Below are positions 44,462 through 53,770 of a stretch of DNA of 64,000 bases, piece after piece (positions within the stretch are counted from its first letter, which is position 1; the number at the start of each line of letters is the position of its first letter). The DNA comes from Salaquimonas pukyongi (lineage in GTDB: Bacteria; Pseudomonadota; Alphaproteobacteria; Rhizobiales; Rhizobiaceae), in contig NZ_CP019044.1 in assembly GCF_001953055.1 (NCBI RefSeq), forward strand, positions 1,116,001 to 1,180,000, in the 5' to 3' direction. The position numbers were made by a program, and so were the translations under genes. A model generated the notes under the pieces. That model had not been told where the DNA came from, did no database searches, and worked only from the letters and a program-made list of their open reading frames with translations.

Positions 44462-44702
44462 TACCTTGGACTTCGTATTACCGCGTGAGCGCCTTGTCTT
44501 CTCAGTGAAGTGGGGTGCATCTGCCATACAGATCATGGGATACGCCGCGACGGGGTTTGGTTGGACACCCTGGAACCTTTACCTGTTTCTTGTCGGTGTC
44601 GTGGGGTGGTTCGCGGTCGGCGCGCTATGGAAGGATAGGGCGCTCATGCTTGTCCACCTTGTCGCGTTAGGTGCAATGATCGCCGGTATGGCAAGCGGCT
44701 GA
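44451..44702 (+). CDS. DUF6552-like small membrane protein
   Basis: An 83-residue protein with a GTG start inside the end of the SDR gene (11-base overlap). It has two or three hydrophobic helices, with V-K-W-G-A-S-A-I-Q-I-M-G-Y-A and N-L-Y-L-F-L-V-G-V, features I link to DUF6552 of Rhodobacterales from memory. Function unknown; probably co-translated with the SDR. Confidence 0.7.
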   Translation: MLSDTLDFVLPRERLVFSVKWGASAIQIMGYAATGFGWTPWNLYLFLVGVVGWFAVGALWKDRALMLVHLVALGAMIAGMASG

Positions 44703-44722
44703 TGAGCAAAAGCAGCCGCTTG
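44692..44722 (+). terminator. Hairpin at the end of the SDR-DUF6552 transcript
   Basis: CAAGCGGCTG and CAGCCGCTTG, a perfect 10-bp stem with an 11-base loop, starting inside the last codons. No T run follows, so termination is uncertain. Bases 44723-44953 hold no gene I would support; the only structured item is a CCGAG/CTCGG hairpin near 44784. Confidence 0.5.
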
Positions 44723-44953
44723 AGCGTTGTGCAGCATCAGTCACTCTGGGCTCCGAGCCGACTTGCGGCAGTGCAGAGCAGAGCCGAGAAATCTCGGTTG
44801 ATGAACGTCAGCTTTCCCCATAGCTGCATGCCTAGCTCACACACGCCGCGAATGACCGTTTCCCGCCCCATTCCGTCATTCAGCATCTCAGCACTCCCCC
44901 ACCCCAACCCAATCTCCCTTGCCCTTTTGGGTTTCTTCGCGCATAGTTGATTC

Positions 44954-45037
44954 ATGACGACGCACGCCATCAAGCCTGTTGCTTATTTCCTGCTGGCCCT
45001 ACTCGGCCTTAGCGGCGACCGTCGGGCTCGGCTTTAA
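44954..45037 (+). CDS. Candidate leu leader peptide upstream of leuA
   Basis: A 27-residue frame with Leu-rich F-L-L-A-L-L-G-L-S-G (residues 12-21), ending just before a strong hairpin and 117 bases upstream of leuA. Leader peptides with clustered Leu codons control leuA by attenuation in many proteobacteria. There is no clear ribosome site except a weak one, and the hairpin lacks a T run. Confidence 0.5.
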   Translation: MTTHAIKPVAYFLLALLGLSGDRRARL

Positions 45038-45040
45038 GGA

Positions 45041-45079
45041 GGGCGTTCGGCGGTCGAAATGGTTCGGTTTCGAACGCCC
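45041..45079 (+). promoter_or_regulatory. Candidate leuA attenuator hairpin
   Basis: GGGCGTTCG (45041-45049) pairs perfectly with CGAACGCCC (45071-45079), immediately after the Leu-rich leader frame. An inner GAAA/TTTC pairing is an alternative. The missing poly-T argues that it may act on translation, or with Rho. Confidence 0.45.
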
Positions 45080-45154
45080 CAGCCCCTTGTCTCCCACAAC
45101 AGATTTGAGATAACCGGATCGCAGCGCCGATCCGATTGACAGCGAGCGAACTCC

Positions 45155-46891
45155 ATGACTGCAAAACCCGATATCAAGCCGGCCGGCATCAAACCGGTAA
45201 TGCCCATGGCGGCATCCAAATACCAGCCCTACCAGCCGGTCGACCTGCCGGACCGGCAATGGCCCTCAAACGCGATCACCAAGGCACCGGTGTGGTGTTC
45301 CGTCGACCTGCGCGACGGCAATCAGGCGCTCATCGATCCCATGGGCCATGACCGCAAGGAGCGCATGTTCCGCCTGCTGCTCGACATGAAGTTCAGGGAA
45401 ATCGAGATCGGCTTTCCTTCCGCCTCCCAGACGGATTTCGACTTCGCGCGCTGGTGCGTGGAACAGGGCCCCAATGGGAAGGGAACGCCCGACGATGTTT
45501 CGCTTCAGGTGCTGGTGCAGTGCCGGCCCGAACTGATCACGCGGACCTTCCAATCGCTGGAAGGCGCCAACCGGCCGATCGTCCATTTTTACAATTCCAC
45601 CTCCGAACTGCAGCGCCGGGTGGTGTTCGGCATGGACCGCAACGGCATCAGGCAGATTGCGATGGATGCGGCCAAAATGATCCGCGACATGGCCGAAGAC
45701 GCCATCGCCAAACAGGGCGGCGGGGGTTACCGCTTCCAGTATTCGCCCGAGAGCTTTACCGGCACCGAACTCGATTTTTCCCTCGAAATCTGCAACGCGG
45801 TGACGGAAATCATCCAGCCCGATGCCGACAACAAGCTGATCATCAACCTGCCGGCAACGGTGGAGATGTCGACGCCCAACATCTATGCCGACCAGATCGA
45901 ATGGATGTGCCGCAATCTCGACAACCGCGAAAACCTGATCATCTCCCTGCATCCCCACAACGACCGGGGCACCGGCATCGCGGCGACTGAACTGGGCCTG
46001 ATGGCCGGGGCCGACCGGGTGGAAGGCACTTTGTTCGGCAATGGCGAGCGCACCGGCAATGTGGACATCGTCACCCTGGCGCTCAACATGTTCACCCAGG
46101 GGGTCGATCCCCAACTCGACTGTTCCGACATCGAGCGGATGAAGAAGGTGTATGAATACGCCAACCAGCTGCGCATTCCAGAGCGCCACCCCTATGTGGG
46201 CGAACTGGTCTACACGGCTTTTTCCGGCTCCCACCAGGACGCGATCAACAAGGGCATGAAGGCCATCCGCAAGGCCAACAAGCCCTTGTGGGAAGTGCCT
46301 TATCTGCCGATCGATCCCCAGGATGTGGGCCGCACCTATGAGGCGATCATCCGCATCAATTCGCAGTCGGGCAAGGGCGGCATCGCCTATATCCTGCAGG
46401 AGGATTTCGGCATCAACCTGCCGCGCAAGCTGCAGATGGAGTTTCGCGAAGTCATCCAGGCGATCACCGATACTGAAGGCAGGGAACTCTCGCCCCAGCG
46501 CATCCATGACGAATTCCTGGCAGCCTACGTCAATCAGCCCGGTGCGCGGCTTTCCTTTGTTGATCATTCGACCTATCCAGATCCCGCCGGCCAGGGAACG
46601 CGCCGCATTGAAGCCGAGATTACCGACCAGGGCAGCAAGATGGTGGTCGAGGGCACGGGCACCGGCCCGATCGACGCCTTTACCGACGCGCTTTCAAAAC
46701 ACCTCGGCAAGTCGGTCAGCGTGCGCGACTATTCCGAGCATTCGCTCAAACAGGGCTCGAACGCGGCCGCCATCTGCTACATGGAAACCGACATTGACGG
46801 CAAAACCGTCTTCGGCGTGGGCATCAACACCAACATTGTAGCTGCCTCGCTTGAGGCGCTGATTTCGGCCTGCAACCGCTCGCTTGGCTGA
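45155..46891 (+). CDS. leuA: 2-Isopropylmalate synthase
   Basis: A 578-residue enzyme condensing acetyl-CoA with 2-oxoisovalerate, the first step of leucine synthesis. Seen: the TIM-barrel start V-D-L-R-D-G-N-Q-A-L-I-D-P, the metal site H-P-H-N-D-R-G, and a C-terminal allosteric domain ending in G-V-G-I-N-T-N-I-V. The long form with the N-terminal Y-Q-P-Y-Q-P-V-D-L-P-D-R-Q-W-P belongs to the yeast-like LeuA branch. Expected to be feedback-inhibited by Leu and possibly controlled by the leader upstream. A terminator follows at 46912. Confidence 0.96.
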   Translation: MTAKPDIKPAGIKPVMPMAASKYQPYQPVDLPDRQWPSNAITKAPVWCSVDLRDGNQALIDPMGHDRKERMFRLLLDMKFREIEIGFPSASQTDFDFARWCVEQGPNGKGTPDDVSLQVLVQCRPELITRTFQSLEGANRPIVHFYNSTSELQRRVVFGMDRNGIRQIAMDAAKMIRDMAEDAIAKQGGGGYRFQYSPESFTGTELDFSLEICNAVTEIIQPDADNKLIINLPATVEMSTPNIYADQIEWMCRNLDNRENLIISLHPHNDRGTGIAATELGLMAGADRVEGTLFGNGERTGNVDIVTLALNMFTQGVDPQLDCSDIERMKKVYEYANQLRIPERHPYVGELVYTAFSGSHQDAINKGMKAIRKANKPLWEVPYLPIDPQDVGRTYEAIIRINSQSGKGGIAYILQEDFGINLPRKLQMEFREVIQAITDTEGRELSPQRIHDEFLAAYVNQPGARLSFVDHSTYPDPAGQGTRRIEAEITDQGSKMVVEGTGTGPIDAFTDALSKHLGKSVSVRDYSEHSLKQGSNAAAICYMETDIDGKTVFGVGINTNIVAASLEALISACNRSLG

Positions 46892-46911
46892 TTTTCATGG
46901 GTGAACCGGTG

Positions 46912-46937
46912 AAAGGGCTGCTTGAAGCAGCCCTTTT
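46912..46937 (+). terminator. Rho-independent terminator after leuA
   Basis: AAAGGGCTGCT, loop TGA, AGCAGCCCTTT: an 11-bp stem followed by TTGCATTTTG. Confidence 0.8.
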
Positions 46938-47052
46938 GCATTTTGTGCCCGCCCAACCGGCAGGGCTGTATTCCGGCCAAATTTTGTCTATAAGTTAACG
47001 AATTGTTACCGCGGCAGGCCGGTTGCCTTCAAGCTGCGCATGGAGACGGGAT

Positions 47053-47664
47053 ATGTCGGAAGTCGAACTGGATGCAAAGCAGATCGAAAGCAAGGTCAGT
47101 GATCTTGCCGAGGCCATGGAGCGGGTGCGCGACGATCAGGCAGCTCGGGACGATGTGGTCATCGAGATGAAACAGGCCAGGATTGCCCGCCTTGAACTGC
47201 TGGCAAAGGATCTGCAGCCACTGTTCAAGGAAATTCCGGACGACAACGACCAGTTCGAATTTGCCTTGACCAGCGGTGAAAACCCGCGCCTTTGGATAGA
47301 CATGACCTCCTATATCCGCATGGGCCGTGACCGCCGCGAATACGAGTTCGTCAAGGATACCAGGATGGGCCGCACCATTCTTGGACATTCCGAGGACCGC
47401 GAGCGGATGTCGAAAATGGTGTCGAACTATGTCGCCGAGCGCATTCTCGAGCGCGAGCGGATGATCGAGGGCGAATGGACTGCCATGCGCGATTACGATT
47501 TCGACCGGCCGGAAGAAAGCGAATCTGTTTCCGCAAACGGCAAGGTCAGGGGCCGGGGCATTGGGGAAGTGATTTCCTGGTTCCTGCTGGGCATCGCCGC
47601 CGGTGTTGTGGCACTGCTCGGCTGGCAGCGCTATGGCGCGGACATCATGGCCTGGTTCCAGTAA
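47053..47664 (+). CDS. Coiled-coil protein with a C-terminal membrane anchor
   Basis: A 203-residue protein of unknown function. Residues 1-65 form an acidic coiled coil; a conserved-looking centre has R-L-W-I-D-M-T-S-Y-I-R-M-G-R-D-R-R-E-Y-E-F and a further helix with R-E-R-M-S-K. The last 25 residues are a membrane helix (G-I-A-A-G-V-V-A-L-L-G-W). Such tail-anchored proteins occur in the Hyphomicrobiales, but I do not know a name. The start at 47053 has GGAGACGGG upstream. Convergent with the metallophosphoesterase gene. Confidence 0.7.
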   Translation: MSEVELDAKQIESKVSDLAEAMERVRDDQAARDDVVIEMKQARIARLELLAKDLQPLFKEIPDDNDQFEFALTSGENPRLWIDMTSYIRMGRDRREYEFVKDTRMGRTILGHSEDRERMSKMVSNYVAERILERERMIEGEWTAMRDYDFDRPEESESVSANGKVRGRGIGEVISWFLLGIAAGVVALLGWQRYGADIMAWFQ

Positions 47665-47701
47665 CCCTATTTGCCTTAAACAAGCCTGTCTTCAGGGCAG
47701 G

Positions 47702-48610
47702 CTATTCCGACAGCACGGTTTTTTCCGCCAGGGTGATTTCCTCGCCCGGGGTTCCGCTATAGGCATAGCGCTCCAGGGCGATCTGCGCGTTGCCGTGATG
47801 GCCGCTCACCGTGAAGAGATTGATGCCCGCAGGCGGCTTGCGGTGGCCGGGCCATTGATAGGCCGCGGGCACGCAGATGACCGGCACCTTGCCGTCCGGC
47901 CCCTTGAGTGAAGCCTGCGTTGCCAGATGGGTATGGCCGTGCAGGATGAGGTCGGCGCCGTGTTTGGCGATCACTTTGGTGAATTTCGACAGGCCGATCA
48001 GGCGCTTGTGGCGCGCCGTTGCCCGGGGGTAGGGCGGGTGATGGATCAGGATGACCGTGATTTGGCCTGCTGCATGTTCGGCATCCAGGATTTCCTCTAG
48101 CCCTCTGGCCTGTTTCTTCTTGAAATAGCCGGTTGCAAGAAAGGGTGCGGATGCGCGCGCCGAATTGCAGCCGATCAGCGATACCTTGCCGCGCCTGCGC
48201 ACAACCGGATAATCATCCGCATTGCGGATGGTCTTGCCGTCATCGCCGCAAATCCATTCCTGCCAGGCCATCATGGCCTTGTCCCGCGCCCCGCGCACAT
48301 AGGCATCATGATTACCCAGAACGACGGTGTTGTCGGCAGGCTCGCCCAGCCCGGCAAGCCAGCGTGCGGCATTCTCGAATTCCAGTTCCAGCCCCAGATT
48401 GATCAGGTCGCCGGTGATCACGGTGTGATCGGGCGCTAGCCGTTTGAGGAAGGAAACGAGTTTTGCGGTGATCTGCGGCTGGTCCACATTTCTCCGGTTG
48501 CGGCGAAAATTGACATAGCCGGTGATACGCTTTGAAAAAAGCTGGCTTCGCTTCACCTTGGGCAGGGGACCAAGATGGATGTCGGAGATATGGGCAAGGC
48601 GCAGTGTCAT
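47702..48610 (-). CDS. Calcineurin-like metallophosphoesterase
   Basis: A 302-residue cytoplasmic phosphoesterase with all metal motifs: H-I-S-D-I-H, T-G-D-L-I-N, L-G-N-H-D-A, I-H-H-P and L-H-G-H-T-H. Likely a phosphodiesterase; the substrate cannot be read. The start at 48610 (M-T-L-R-L-A-H-I-S-D) is standard for the family; in-frame codons upstream (to 48907) have no family character. Confidence 0.88.
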   Translation of the reverse strand: MTLRLAHISDIHLGPLPKVKRSQLFSKRITGYVNFRRNRRNVDQPQITAKLVSFLKRLAPDHTVITGDLINLGLELEFENAARWLAGLGEPADNTVVLGNHDAYVRGARDKAMMAWQEWICGDDGKTIRNADDYPVVRRRGKVSLIGCNSARASAPFLATGYFKKKQARGLEEILDAEHAAGQITVILIHHPPYPRATARHKRLIGLSKFTKVIAKHGADLILHGHTHLATQASLKGPDGKVPVICVPAAYQWPGHRKPPAGINLFTVSGHHGNAQIALERYAYSGTPGEEITLAEKTVLSE

Positions 48611-48948
48611 GGGCCCACTATGCCGGTTTGCCGCTGGCGGGCAAGGCGGGCGGGCAAGGTGGGTGGGCAAGGTTGGCGGGCTTGCAGGCTTTGGTAGCAA
48701 GTTGGGGATGAATTTTCCGGCATGAGCCCCCATCGGCGCCCCGGTTTTGCTGTCACGTCGCAAATCCCATCCAAAAACGGCGCAAAAACACGGGTGTTTT
48801 GAGCGAATGCGGCGTTTAAGCGCATTTTGTGGAAAACAGCGCCGAATACCGTCAATACCGATATGGCCATTGGTTATGAAGCCGGTTTGGTATAGCCAGT
48901 CCCCCATTGTGTCACAATCTCTGACAGCACCCGATCAGGAGCCTCCGC
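48611..48948. other. Divergent intergenic region upstream of glyA
   Basis: About 340 bases with no supported gene. It must carry promoters for the phosphoesterase (left) and glyA (right); I see no glycine riboswitch or other clear structured element. A GGAGCC ribosome site precedes glyA. Confidence 0.6.
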
Positions 48949-50265
48949 ATGGATCAGTCCATTGAACAGAAATCTGCAGCGCTCACCGACTTCTTCAACA
49001 AGCCGCTGGAGGAGGTGGATGGGGAGATTTCCAGCGCGATTGACAAGGAACTTGGCCGCCAGCGCCACGAAATCGAGCTGATCGCCTCCGAAAACATCGT
49101 GTCGCGCGCCGTGCTGGAGGCCCAGGGCTCGATCATGACAAACAAGTATGCCGAGGGCTATCCCGGCAAACGATACTATGGCGGCTGCCAGTTCGTCGAC
49201 ATCGCCGAGGAACTGGCGATCGAGCGGGCAAAGAAACTGTTCGGCGCCGAGTTCGCCAATGTCCAGCCCAATTCCGGTTCGCAGATGAACCAGGCCGTCT
49301 TTCTGGCCCTGCTGCAGCCCGGCGACACCTTCATGGGGCTTGACCTTAATTCCGGTGGCCACCTGACCCACGGCTCGCCGGTCAACATGTCCGGCAAGTG
49401 GTTTAACGTCATCTCTTATGGCGTCGCCGAGGGCAGCGAACTGCTCGACATGGATGCGGTGGAAGCCAAGGCCAGGGAACACAAGCCCAAGCTGATCATT
49501 GCCGGTGGCACCGCCTATTCGCGCGTATGGGACTGGAAGCGCTTCCGTGAGATCGCCGATTCAATCGGGGCCTATCTGATGGTCGACATGGCGCATATTG
49601 CAGGTCTTGTTGCCGGCGGCGTTCATCCCTCGCCGGTGCCGCACGCTCATGTGGTGACCTCCACCACGCACAAATCCCTGCGCGGCCCGCGCGGCGGTCT
49701 GATCCTGAGCAATGACGAAGCCATTGCCAAAAAGATCAACTCCGCCGTATTTCCCGGTCTTCAGGGCGGCCCGCTGATGCATGTGATCGCCGCCAAGGCG
49801 GTGGCGTTCGGCGAGGCGCTGCAGCCGGGCTTCCAGCAGTATGCGCAAGACGTTGCCGACAACGCCAAGGCACTTGCTGAAAGCCTTACCGCCAACGGGT
49901 TGCGCATTGTCTCCGGCGGCACCGACAACCATCTCATGCTGGTCGATCTAAGGCCCAAGAATGCGACGGGAAAGCGCGCCGAGGCCGCCCTTGGCCGTGC
50001 CAACATCACCTGCAACAAGAACGGCATTCCCTTCGATCCGGAAAAACCGTTTGTTACCTCGGGCGTGCGCCTTGGCACGCCGGCCGGCACGACCCGCGGC
50101 TTCGGCAAGGCGGAATTTGCCGAAATCGGCAACTTCATCTCTGAAGTGCTGGACGGGCTGAAGGCTGCAAATTCCGACGAGGGCAATGCCGATGTGGAAG
50201 CTGCGGTACAAAAGAAAGTCATCGAACTGACAGAACGGTTCCCGATGTATGGTTATATGGGGTAA
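48949..50265 (+). CDS. glyA: Serine hydroxymethyltransferase
   Basis: A 438-residue PLP enzyme interconverting serine and glycine with tetrahydrofolate. Seen: the substrate and PLP regions [21 protein letters not shown], and the PLP lysine in [16 protein letters not shown]. Full length. It opens the glyA-nrdR-rib cluster typical of the order. Confidence 0.97.
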   Translation: MDQSIEQKSAALTDFFNKPLEEVDGEISSAIDKELGRQRHEIELIASENIVSRAVLEAQGSIMTNKYAEGYPGKRYYGGCQFVDIAEELAIERAKKLFGAEFANVQPNSGSQMNQAVFLALLQPGDTFMGLDLNSGGHLTHGSPVNMSGKWFNVISYGVAEGSELLDMDAVEAKAREHKPKLIIAGGTAYSRVWDWKRFREIADSIGAYLMVDMAHIAGLVAGGVHPSPVPHAHVVTSTTHKSLRGPRGGLILSNDEAIAKKINSAVFPGLQGGPLMHVIAAKAVAFGEALQPGFQQYAQDVADNAKALAESLTANGLRIVSGGTDNHLMLVDLRPKNATGKRAEAALGRANITCNKNGIPFDPEKPFVTSGVRLGTPAGTTRGFGKAEFAEIGNFISEVLDGLKAANSDEGNADVEAAVQKKVIELTERFPMYGYMG

Positions 50266-50358
50266 GCGAATTGGGAGTAGCCAATTGCGAATTGGGGTGG
50301 CGCTGCAGCGTTTCAAACGCTATTCGCTGTTTCGCTATCCACTACTTGCTTTGAAACC

Positions 50359-50817
50359 ATGCGCTGTCCCTATTGCTCCTCAACTGAAAGCCAGGTGAAG
50401 GACTCCCGTCCGACGGAAGACGACACCGCAATCCGCCGCCGCCGGGTGTGCAGCGATTGCGGTGGCCGCTTCACAACCTTCGAACGCGTGCAGCTGCGTG
50501 AACTGACCGTGGCGAAAAAATCCGGCAAGCGCGTTCCTTTCGACCGTGACAAGCTCACCCGCTCGGTGCAGACGGCGCTCAGAAAGCGCGATGTGGACCC
50601 CGAACGCGTCGAGCGCATGATTACCGGCATTGTGCGCCAGCTCGAAAGCCGCGGCGAGGGCGATATCCCTTCAGGCGAAATCGGCATGCTGGTGATGGAC
50701 GGGCTGAAGCAGATTGACGAAGTCGCCTATGTCCGCTTCGCCTCCGTCTACAAGGATTTCCAGAAAGCGGAGGACTTTGAAGGGTTCCTGCACGAGATAG
50801 GAAACGCGGAGGAGTAA
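50359..50817 (+). CDS. nrdR: Transcriptional repressor NrdR
   Basis: A 152-residue repressor of ribonucleotide reductase genes. Seen: the N-terminal zinc ribbon with M-R-C-P-Y-C and C-S-D-C-G-G-R-F, then an ATP-cone (about 47-137) with [16 protein letters not shown]. It senses ATP/dATP. Followed by ribD after 90 bases, or directly if ribD starts earlier. Confidence 0.96.
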   Translation: MRCPYCSSTESQVKDSRPTEDDTAIRRRRVCSDCGGRFTTFERVQLRELTVAKKSGKRVPFDRDKLTRSVQTALRKRDVDPERVERMITGIVRQLESRGEGDIPSGEIGMLVMDGLKQIDEVAYVRFASVYKDFQKAEDFEGFLHEIGNAEE

Positions 50818-50907
50818 TTGGTGCTTGGCGGCTGCGTGCTGGCCGCTGCCTGTCAAACCCCTTCTGCACTCTTCCCTATCGGCCCTTCACCCGCTACCAA
50901 TTCCGGC

Positions 50908-52014
50908 ATGGATCACAACCGTATCGATCAACGCTATATGGCGGCGGCCATCCGCCTGGCGCGGCGCAATGAGGGGCTGACGGGCACCAATCCCTCGGTT
51001 GCCTGTGTACTGGTGCGCGATGACGGTGAGGGCTGGTATGTTGTTGCCAGCGCCATCACGGCCCCCGGCGGCAGGCCCCACGCAGAGCCGATTGCCCTGG
51101 CCGAAGCGGGCAGTCTGGCAAAAGGCGCCACCGCCTATGTGACGCTGGAGCCCTGTGCCCATCACGGCCGCACCCCGCCCTGTGCCCAAACGCTGATTGA
51201 TGCCGGGATTGCCCGGGTGGTCACAGCGGTGGTCGATCCCGACGAGCGGGTAAACGAAAAAGGCCATGCCATGCTGCGGGCCGAAGGGATCCACGTTACC
51301 GCCGGCTGCATGGCAAAAGAGGCGGCTGAAGGCCTGGCGGCTTATCTGATTCAAAAAGCGAAAAACCGGGCGCAAGTGACTTTGAAACTTGCGGTTTCCG
51401 CCGACGGGTTCATCGGCATTGAAGGCAAGGGACAGGTTGCGATTACCGGTCCGGTTGCCCGCGCACAAAGCCATCTGATGCGCGCACGCCATCACGCCAT
51501 TCTGGTCGGCGCTGCAACGGTAATCGAGGACGACCCGGAACTGACCTGCCGGCTGCCCGGCCTTCAAGGCCGCTCACCCATACGCATTGTGCTCGATCCC
51601 AATGGCCGTGTGCAGCCAGGCGCGGCAGCGATCAGAACGGCTGGCCAGGGGCGCACGATTATCGTTCTGGGTGAGGCCGTGCCGCAGGCCCACCGTCTTG
51701 CATTGCAAGCGGCGGGATGCACCATCATGCCCTGCGAGATGGAGAAGGGCCGTGTTGCCTTGCCCGAACTTCTGGAGGATATGGCAGCGGCCGGCATTCA
51801 CTCGGTCCTCGTTGAGGGCGGCGCAAAAACCGCTGCTGCTTTTCTGCAGGAAGGCCTGGTTGATCAGGTGATGCTGTTTAACGGTGCCGGCAAAATCGGC
51901 GGCACGGGCAAACCGGTCACATCGCCGGTGGGAGAGCGGCAATTGGCGGCCTTCGAAAAACGCGAAACACTCACCCTTGGCGAGGATACGCTGACGCGGT
52001 ACACGGCACGCTGA
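50908..52014 (+). CDS. ribD: Bifunctional riboflavin biosynthesis deaminase/reductase
   Basis: A 368-residue enzyme. The N-terminal deaminase (about 5-140) has H-A-E-P and E-P-C-A-H-H-G-R-T-P-P-C; the C-terminal RibD reductase domain (about 150-365) has K-L-A-V-S-A-D-G-F-I and V-E-G-G-A-K-T-A-A. It catalyses steps two and three after GTP cyclohydrolase II. The ATG at 50908 was chosen because the 30 codons between nrdR and it show no family similarity. No FMN riboswitch is visible ahead of it. Confidence 0.95.
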   Translation: MDHNRIDQRYMAAAIRLARRNEGLTGTNPSVACVLVRDDGEGWYVVASAITAPGGRPHAEPIALAEAGSLAKGATAYVTLEPCAHHGRTPPCAQTLIDAGIARVVTAVVDPDERVNEKGHAMLRAEGIHVTAGCMAKEAAEGLAAYLIQKAKNRAQVTLKLAVSADGFIGIEGKGQVAITGPVARAQSHLMRARHHAILVGAATVIEDDPELTCRLPGLQGRSPIRIVLDPNGRVQPGAAAIRTAGQGRTIIVLGEAVPQAHRLALQAAGCTIMPCEMEKGRVALPELLEDMAAAGIHSVLVEGGAKTAAAFLQEGLVDQVMLFNGAGKIGGTGKPVTSPVGERQLAAFEKRETLTLGEDTLTRYTAR

Positions 52015-52031
52015 ACGAAAGGTAACCCATC

Positions 52032-52640
52032 ATGTTCACCGGTATCGTTACCGAAATTGGCACGCTTGACGCGATTACGCAGCGCGATGGCGGCAAGGCA
52101 TTCCGCATTCGTTCGGCGTATGACTATGCGACGGTCGACATTGGCGCATCGATCGCCCATGCCGGCGTCTGCCTGACCGTCACTGCCAAGGGGGATGGCA
52201 AAAACGGCGGATGGCATGAGGTTGAGGTCTGGGAAGAGGCGCTGCGGCTGACAACGCTGGGCGGCTGGAAAACGGGTGAGCGCATGAACCTGGAACGCTC
52301 GCTGAAAATGGGGGATGAACTGGGCGGCCATATGGTTTCAGGCCATGTGGACGGCCTGGCGCGGATTGTCTCGGTGACCCGGGAAGGGGAGGCGGCCCGT
52401 TTTACGCTCGAAGCGCCTGAAGCCCTGGCAAGGTTCATCGCGCCCAAGGGTTCGGTTGCCCTCGATGGCACTTCGCTTACCGTTAACGGCGTTAGCGGCA
52501 ATCGTTTCGATGTGCTGCTGATCGCCCATACGCTGGAAGTAACCACCTGGGGCAAACGAAGGGAAGGCGACAGCCTCAATCTGGAAGTTGACCAGATGGC
52601 CCGCTATGCCGCCCGTCTGCTGGAGCAGCGCGAAAGCTGA
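52032..52640 (+). CDS. ribE: Riboflavin synthase, alpha chain
   Basis: A 202-residue protein of two similar lumazine-binding barrels (1-97, 98-195), starting M-F-T-G-I-V as usual. It dismutates two 6,7-dimethyl-8-ribityllumazines into riboflavin. Seen: G-V-C-L-T-V in barrel one and G-T-S-L-T-V-N-G-V-S in barrel two. It lies 17 bases after ribD. Confidence 0.95.
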   Translation: MFTGIVTEIGTLDAITQRDGGKAFRIRSAYDYATVDIGASIAHAGVCLTVTAKGDGKNGGWHEVEVWEEALRLTTLGGWKTGERMNLERSLKMGDELGGHMVSGHVDGLARIVSVTREGEAARFTLEAPEALARFIAPKGSVALDGTSLTVNGVSGNRFDVLLIAHTLEVTTWGKRREGDSLNLEVDQMARYAARLLEQRES

Positions 52641-52733
52641 ACAGCTTATGCCATGTTCCGGTCAAGGTTCCCCGGTATGGCGCTTCCTGCCGCAGGCCGG
52701 GCATGGCTTGCAGAATCTGAAGGGTGCCGCACT

Positions 52734-53615
52734 TTGACTGAGCTTGCAGGAAAACCGATTGCCATTGCCGGCCTGGTGGCCGGTGCGATCCTGCTTGCCT
52801 CATGCCAGTCGGCCGATGTGCTCGAATCGGCATCAACATCGTCTGAAAGCGAGCTTGAAACTTCCATCGCGCCGCAACCGCAAACGGTTGCCCGTCCTGA
52901 CAGCCTGCAGGCAATGGCGGCGCAGGAGCCCCCGGCAAATACCGCGCTGCCGGGCGTTGATACCCCCGCTGCACCCCGGCCGGATACCCTGAGCGCTACC
53001 ACGCAATCCGCGCCTGCGCTGGCAGCCCTTGATCCTGCTGCGGTGCGCCCGTCATCCGATGCACTGGAGCCCTCTTTGGAAGGTGGCCTTGCGCCCGCTG
53101 CGCAATCACCGAAAAAGACCTATCTTATCAACGGCCTGTTAAGTGCAGTGCCCTTCATTGGCTACGGTTTTCGCAACCTGAAAAAGAAGATGCCGCAGGC
53201 AAAAATCTACTCCTATATGGGCATTGTCGAGGGCCCTGCCATTATCGCTCCCAAGGTGATTGCCGATGCAGAGGCGGCCTGGCGGCAGAATCCCGACACC
53301 ATGATCAATCTGATCGGGATTTCGCTCGGCGCCGACCTTGTCACGGTGATTGCCGGCGAACTCGACAAGAAAGGTGTGCCGGTCAATTATCTGGGCATTG
53401 TGGACGGTACACATTTGCAGCCGGTTCCCGATAATGTGCGCAAGGCCGACAATCTGACCTGTTCCTACATCGACTGCACCCGCGCCCGGGTCAGGATGGC
53501 CAAGGGCAACACCTCGACGATTTTTGAGCGCAAGGTCTACAAGTCTTCGCACATCCCCCTTGGCGACAACGATCAGTTGCATGCAAGGGTGATCGCCCAA
53601 TCCAACAGCCGTTGA
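52734..53615 (+). CDS. Lipoprotein with an alpha/beta-hydrolase-like domain
   Basis: A protein of about 293 residues. With the TTG at 52734 (GAAGGG site 9 bases upstream) it has a short lipoprotein signal ending L-L-A-S-C; earlier ATGs at 52653 and 52677 would lengthen the leader. A Pro/Ala/Ser-rich linker of about 100 residues precedes a domain with N-L-I-G-I-S-L-G-A-D-L, a serine-hydrolase nucleophile-like turn (G-x-S-x-G), and a later D-G-T-H. Acid and His partners are not certain. It sits between ribE and ribH without an obvious link to riboflavin. Confidence 0.7.
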   Translation: MTELAGKPIAIAGLVAGAILLASCQSADVLESASTSSESELETSIAPQPQTVARPDSLQAMAAQEPPANTALPGVDTPAAPRPDTLSATTQSAPALAALDPAAVRPSSDALEPSLEGGLAPAAQSPKKTYLINGLLSAVPFIGYGFRNLKKKMPQAKIYSYMGIVEGPAIIAPKVIADAEAAWRQNPDTMINLIGISLGADLVTVIAGELDKKGVPVNYLGIVDGTHLQPVPDNVRKADNLTCSYIDCTRARVRMAKGNTSTIFERKVYKSSHIPLGDNDQLHARVIAQSNSR

Positions 53616-53770
53616 ACGCCGGTTGGGTTTCTGCGGCTCGAACCGTTGCCATGCGCGCCGTGCACACCAGTCGAGCAGGACTTTCCCCTTGCCAAAGCGG
53701 GCGCTGCGTGGTTTCTCCCGGCCAATCGAATTCGCCGCCCCTGCCGGCGATCCAGTGACGGAAATCCGCA

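Noticed and set aside
44702-44973. Short frames on both strands after the DUF6552-like gene
   Set aside because: No ribosome sites and no recognisable domain; composition looks like non-coding debris of the islet. A decayed gene fragment cannot be excluded.
45266-46567. A 433-codon open frame antisense to leuA
   Set aside because: Mirror of a high-GC gene; no family features.
48611-48948. Glycine riboswitch ahead of glyA
   Set aside because: No tandem aptamer-like pattern found; only a plain promoter region.
50818-50907. Extended ribD start directly after nrdR
   Set aside because: The extra 30 codons are not family-like; the ATG at 50908 gives the normal N-terminus.
50818-52031. FMN riboswitch ahead of the rib genes
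   Set aside because: No conserved multi-stem element is visible before ribD or ribE.
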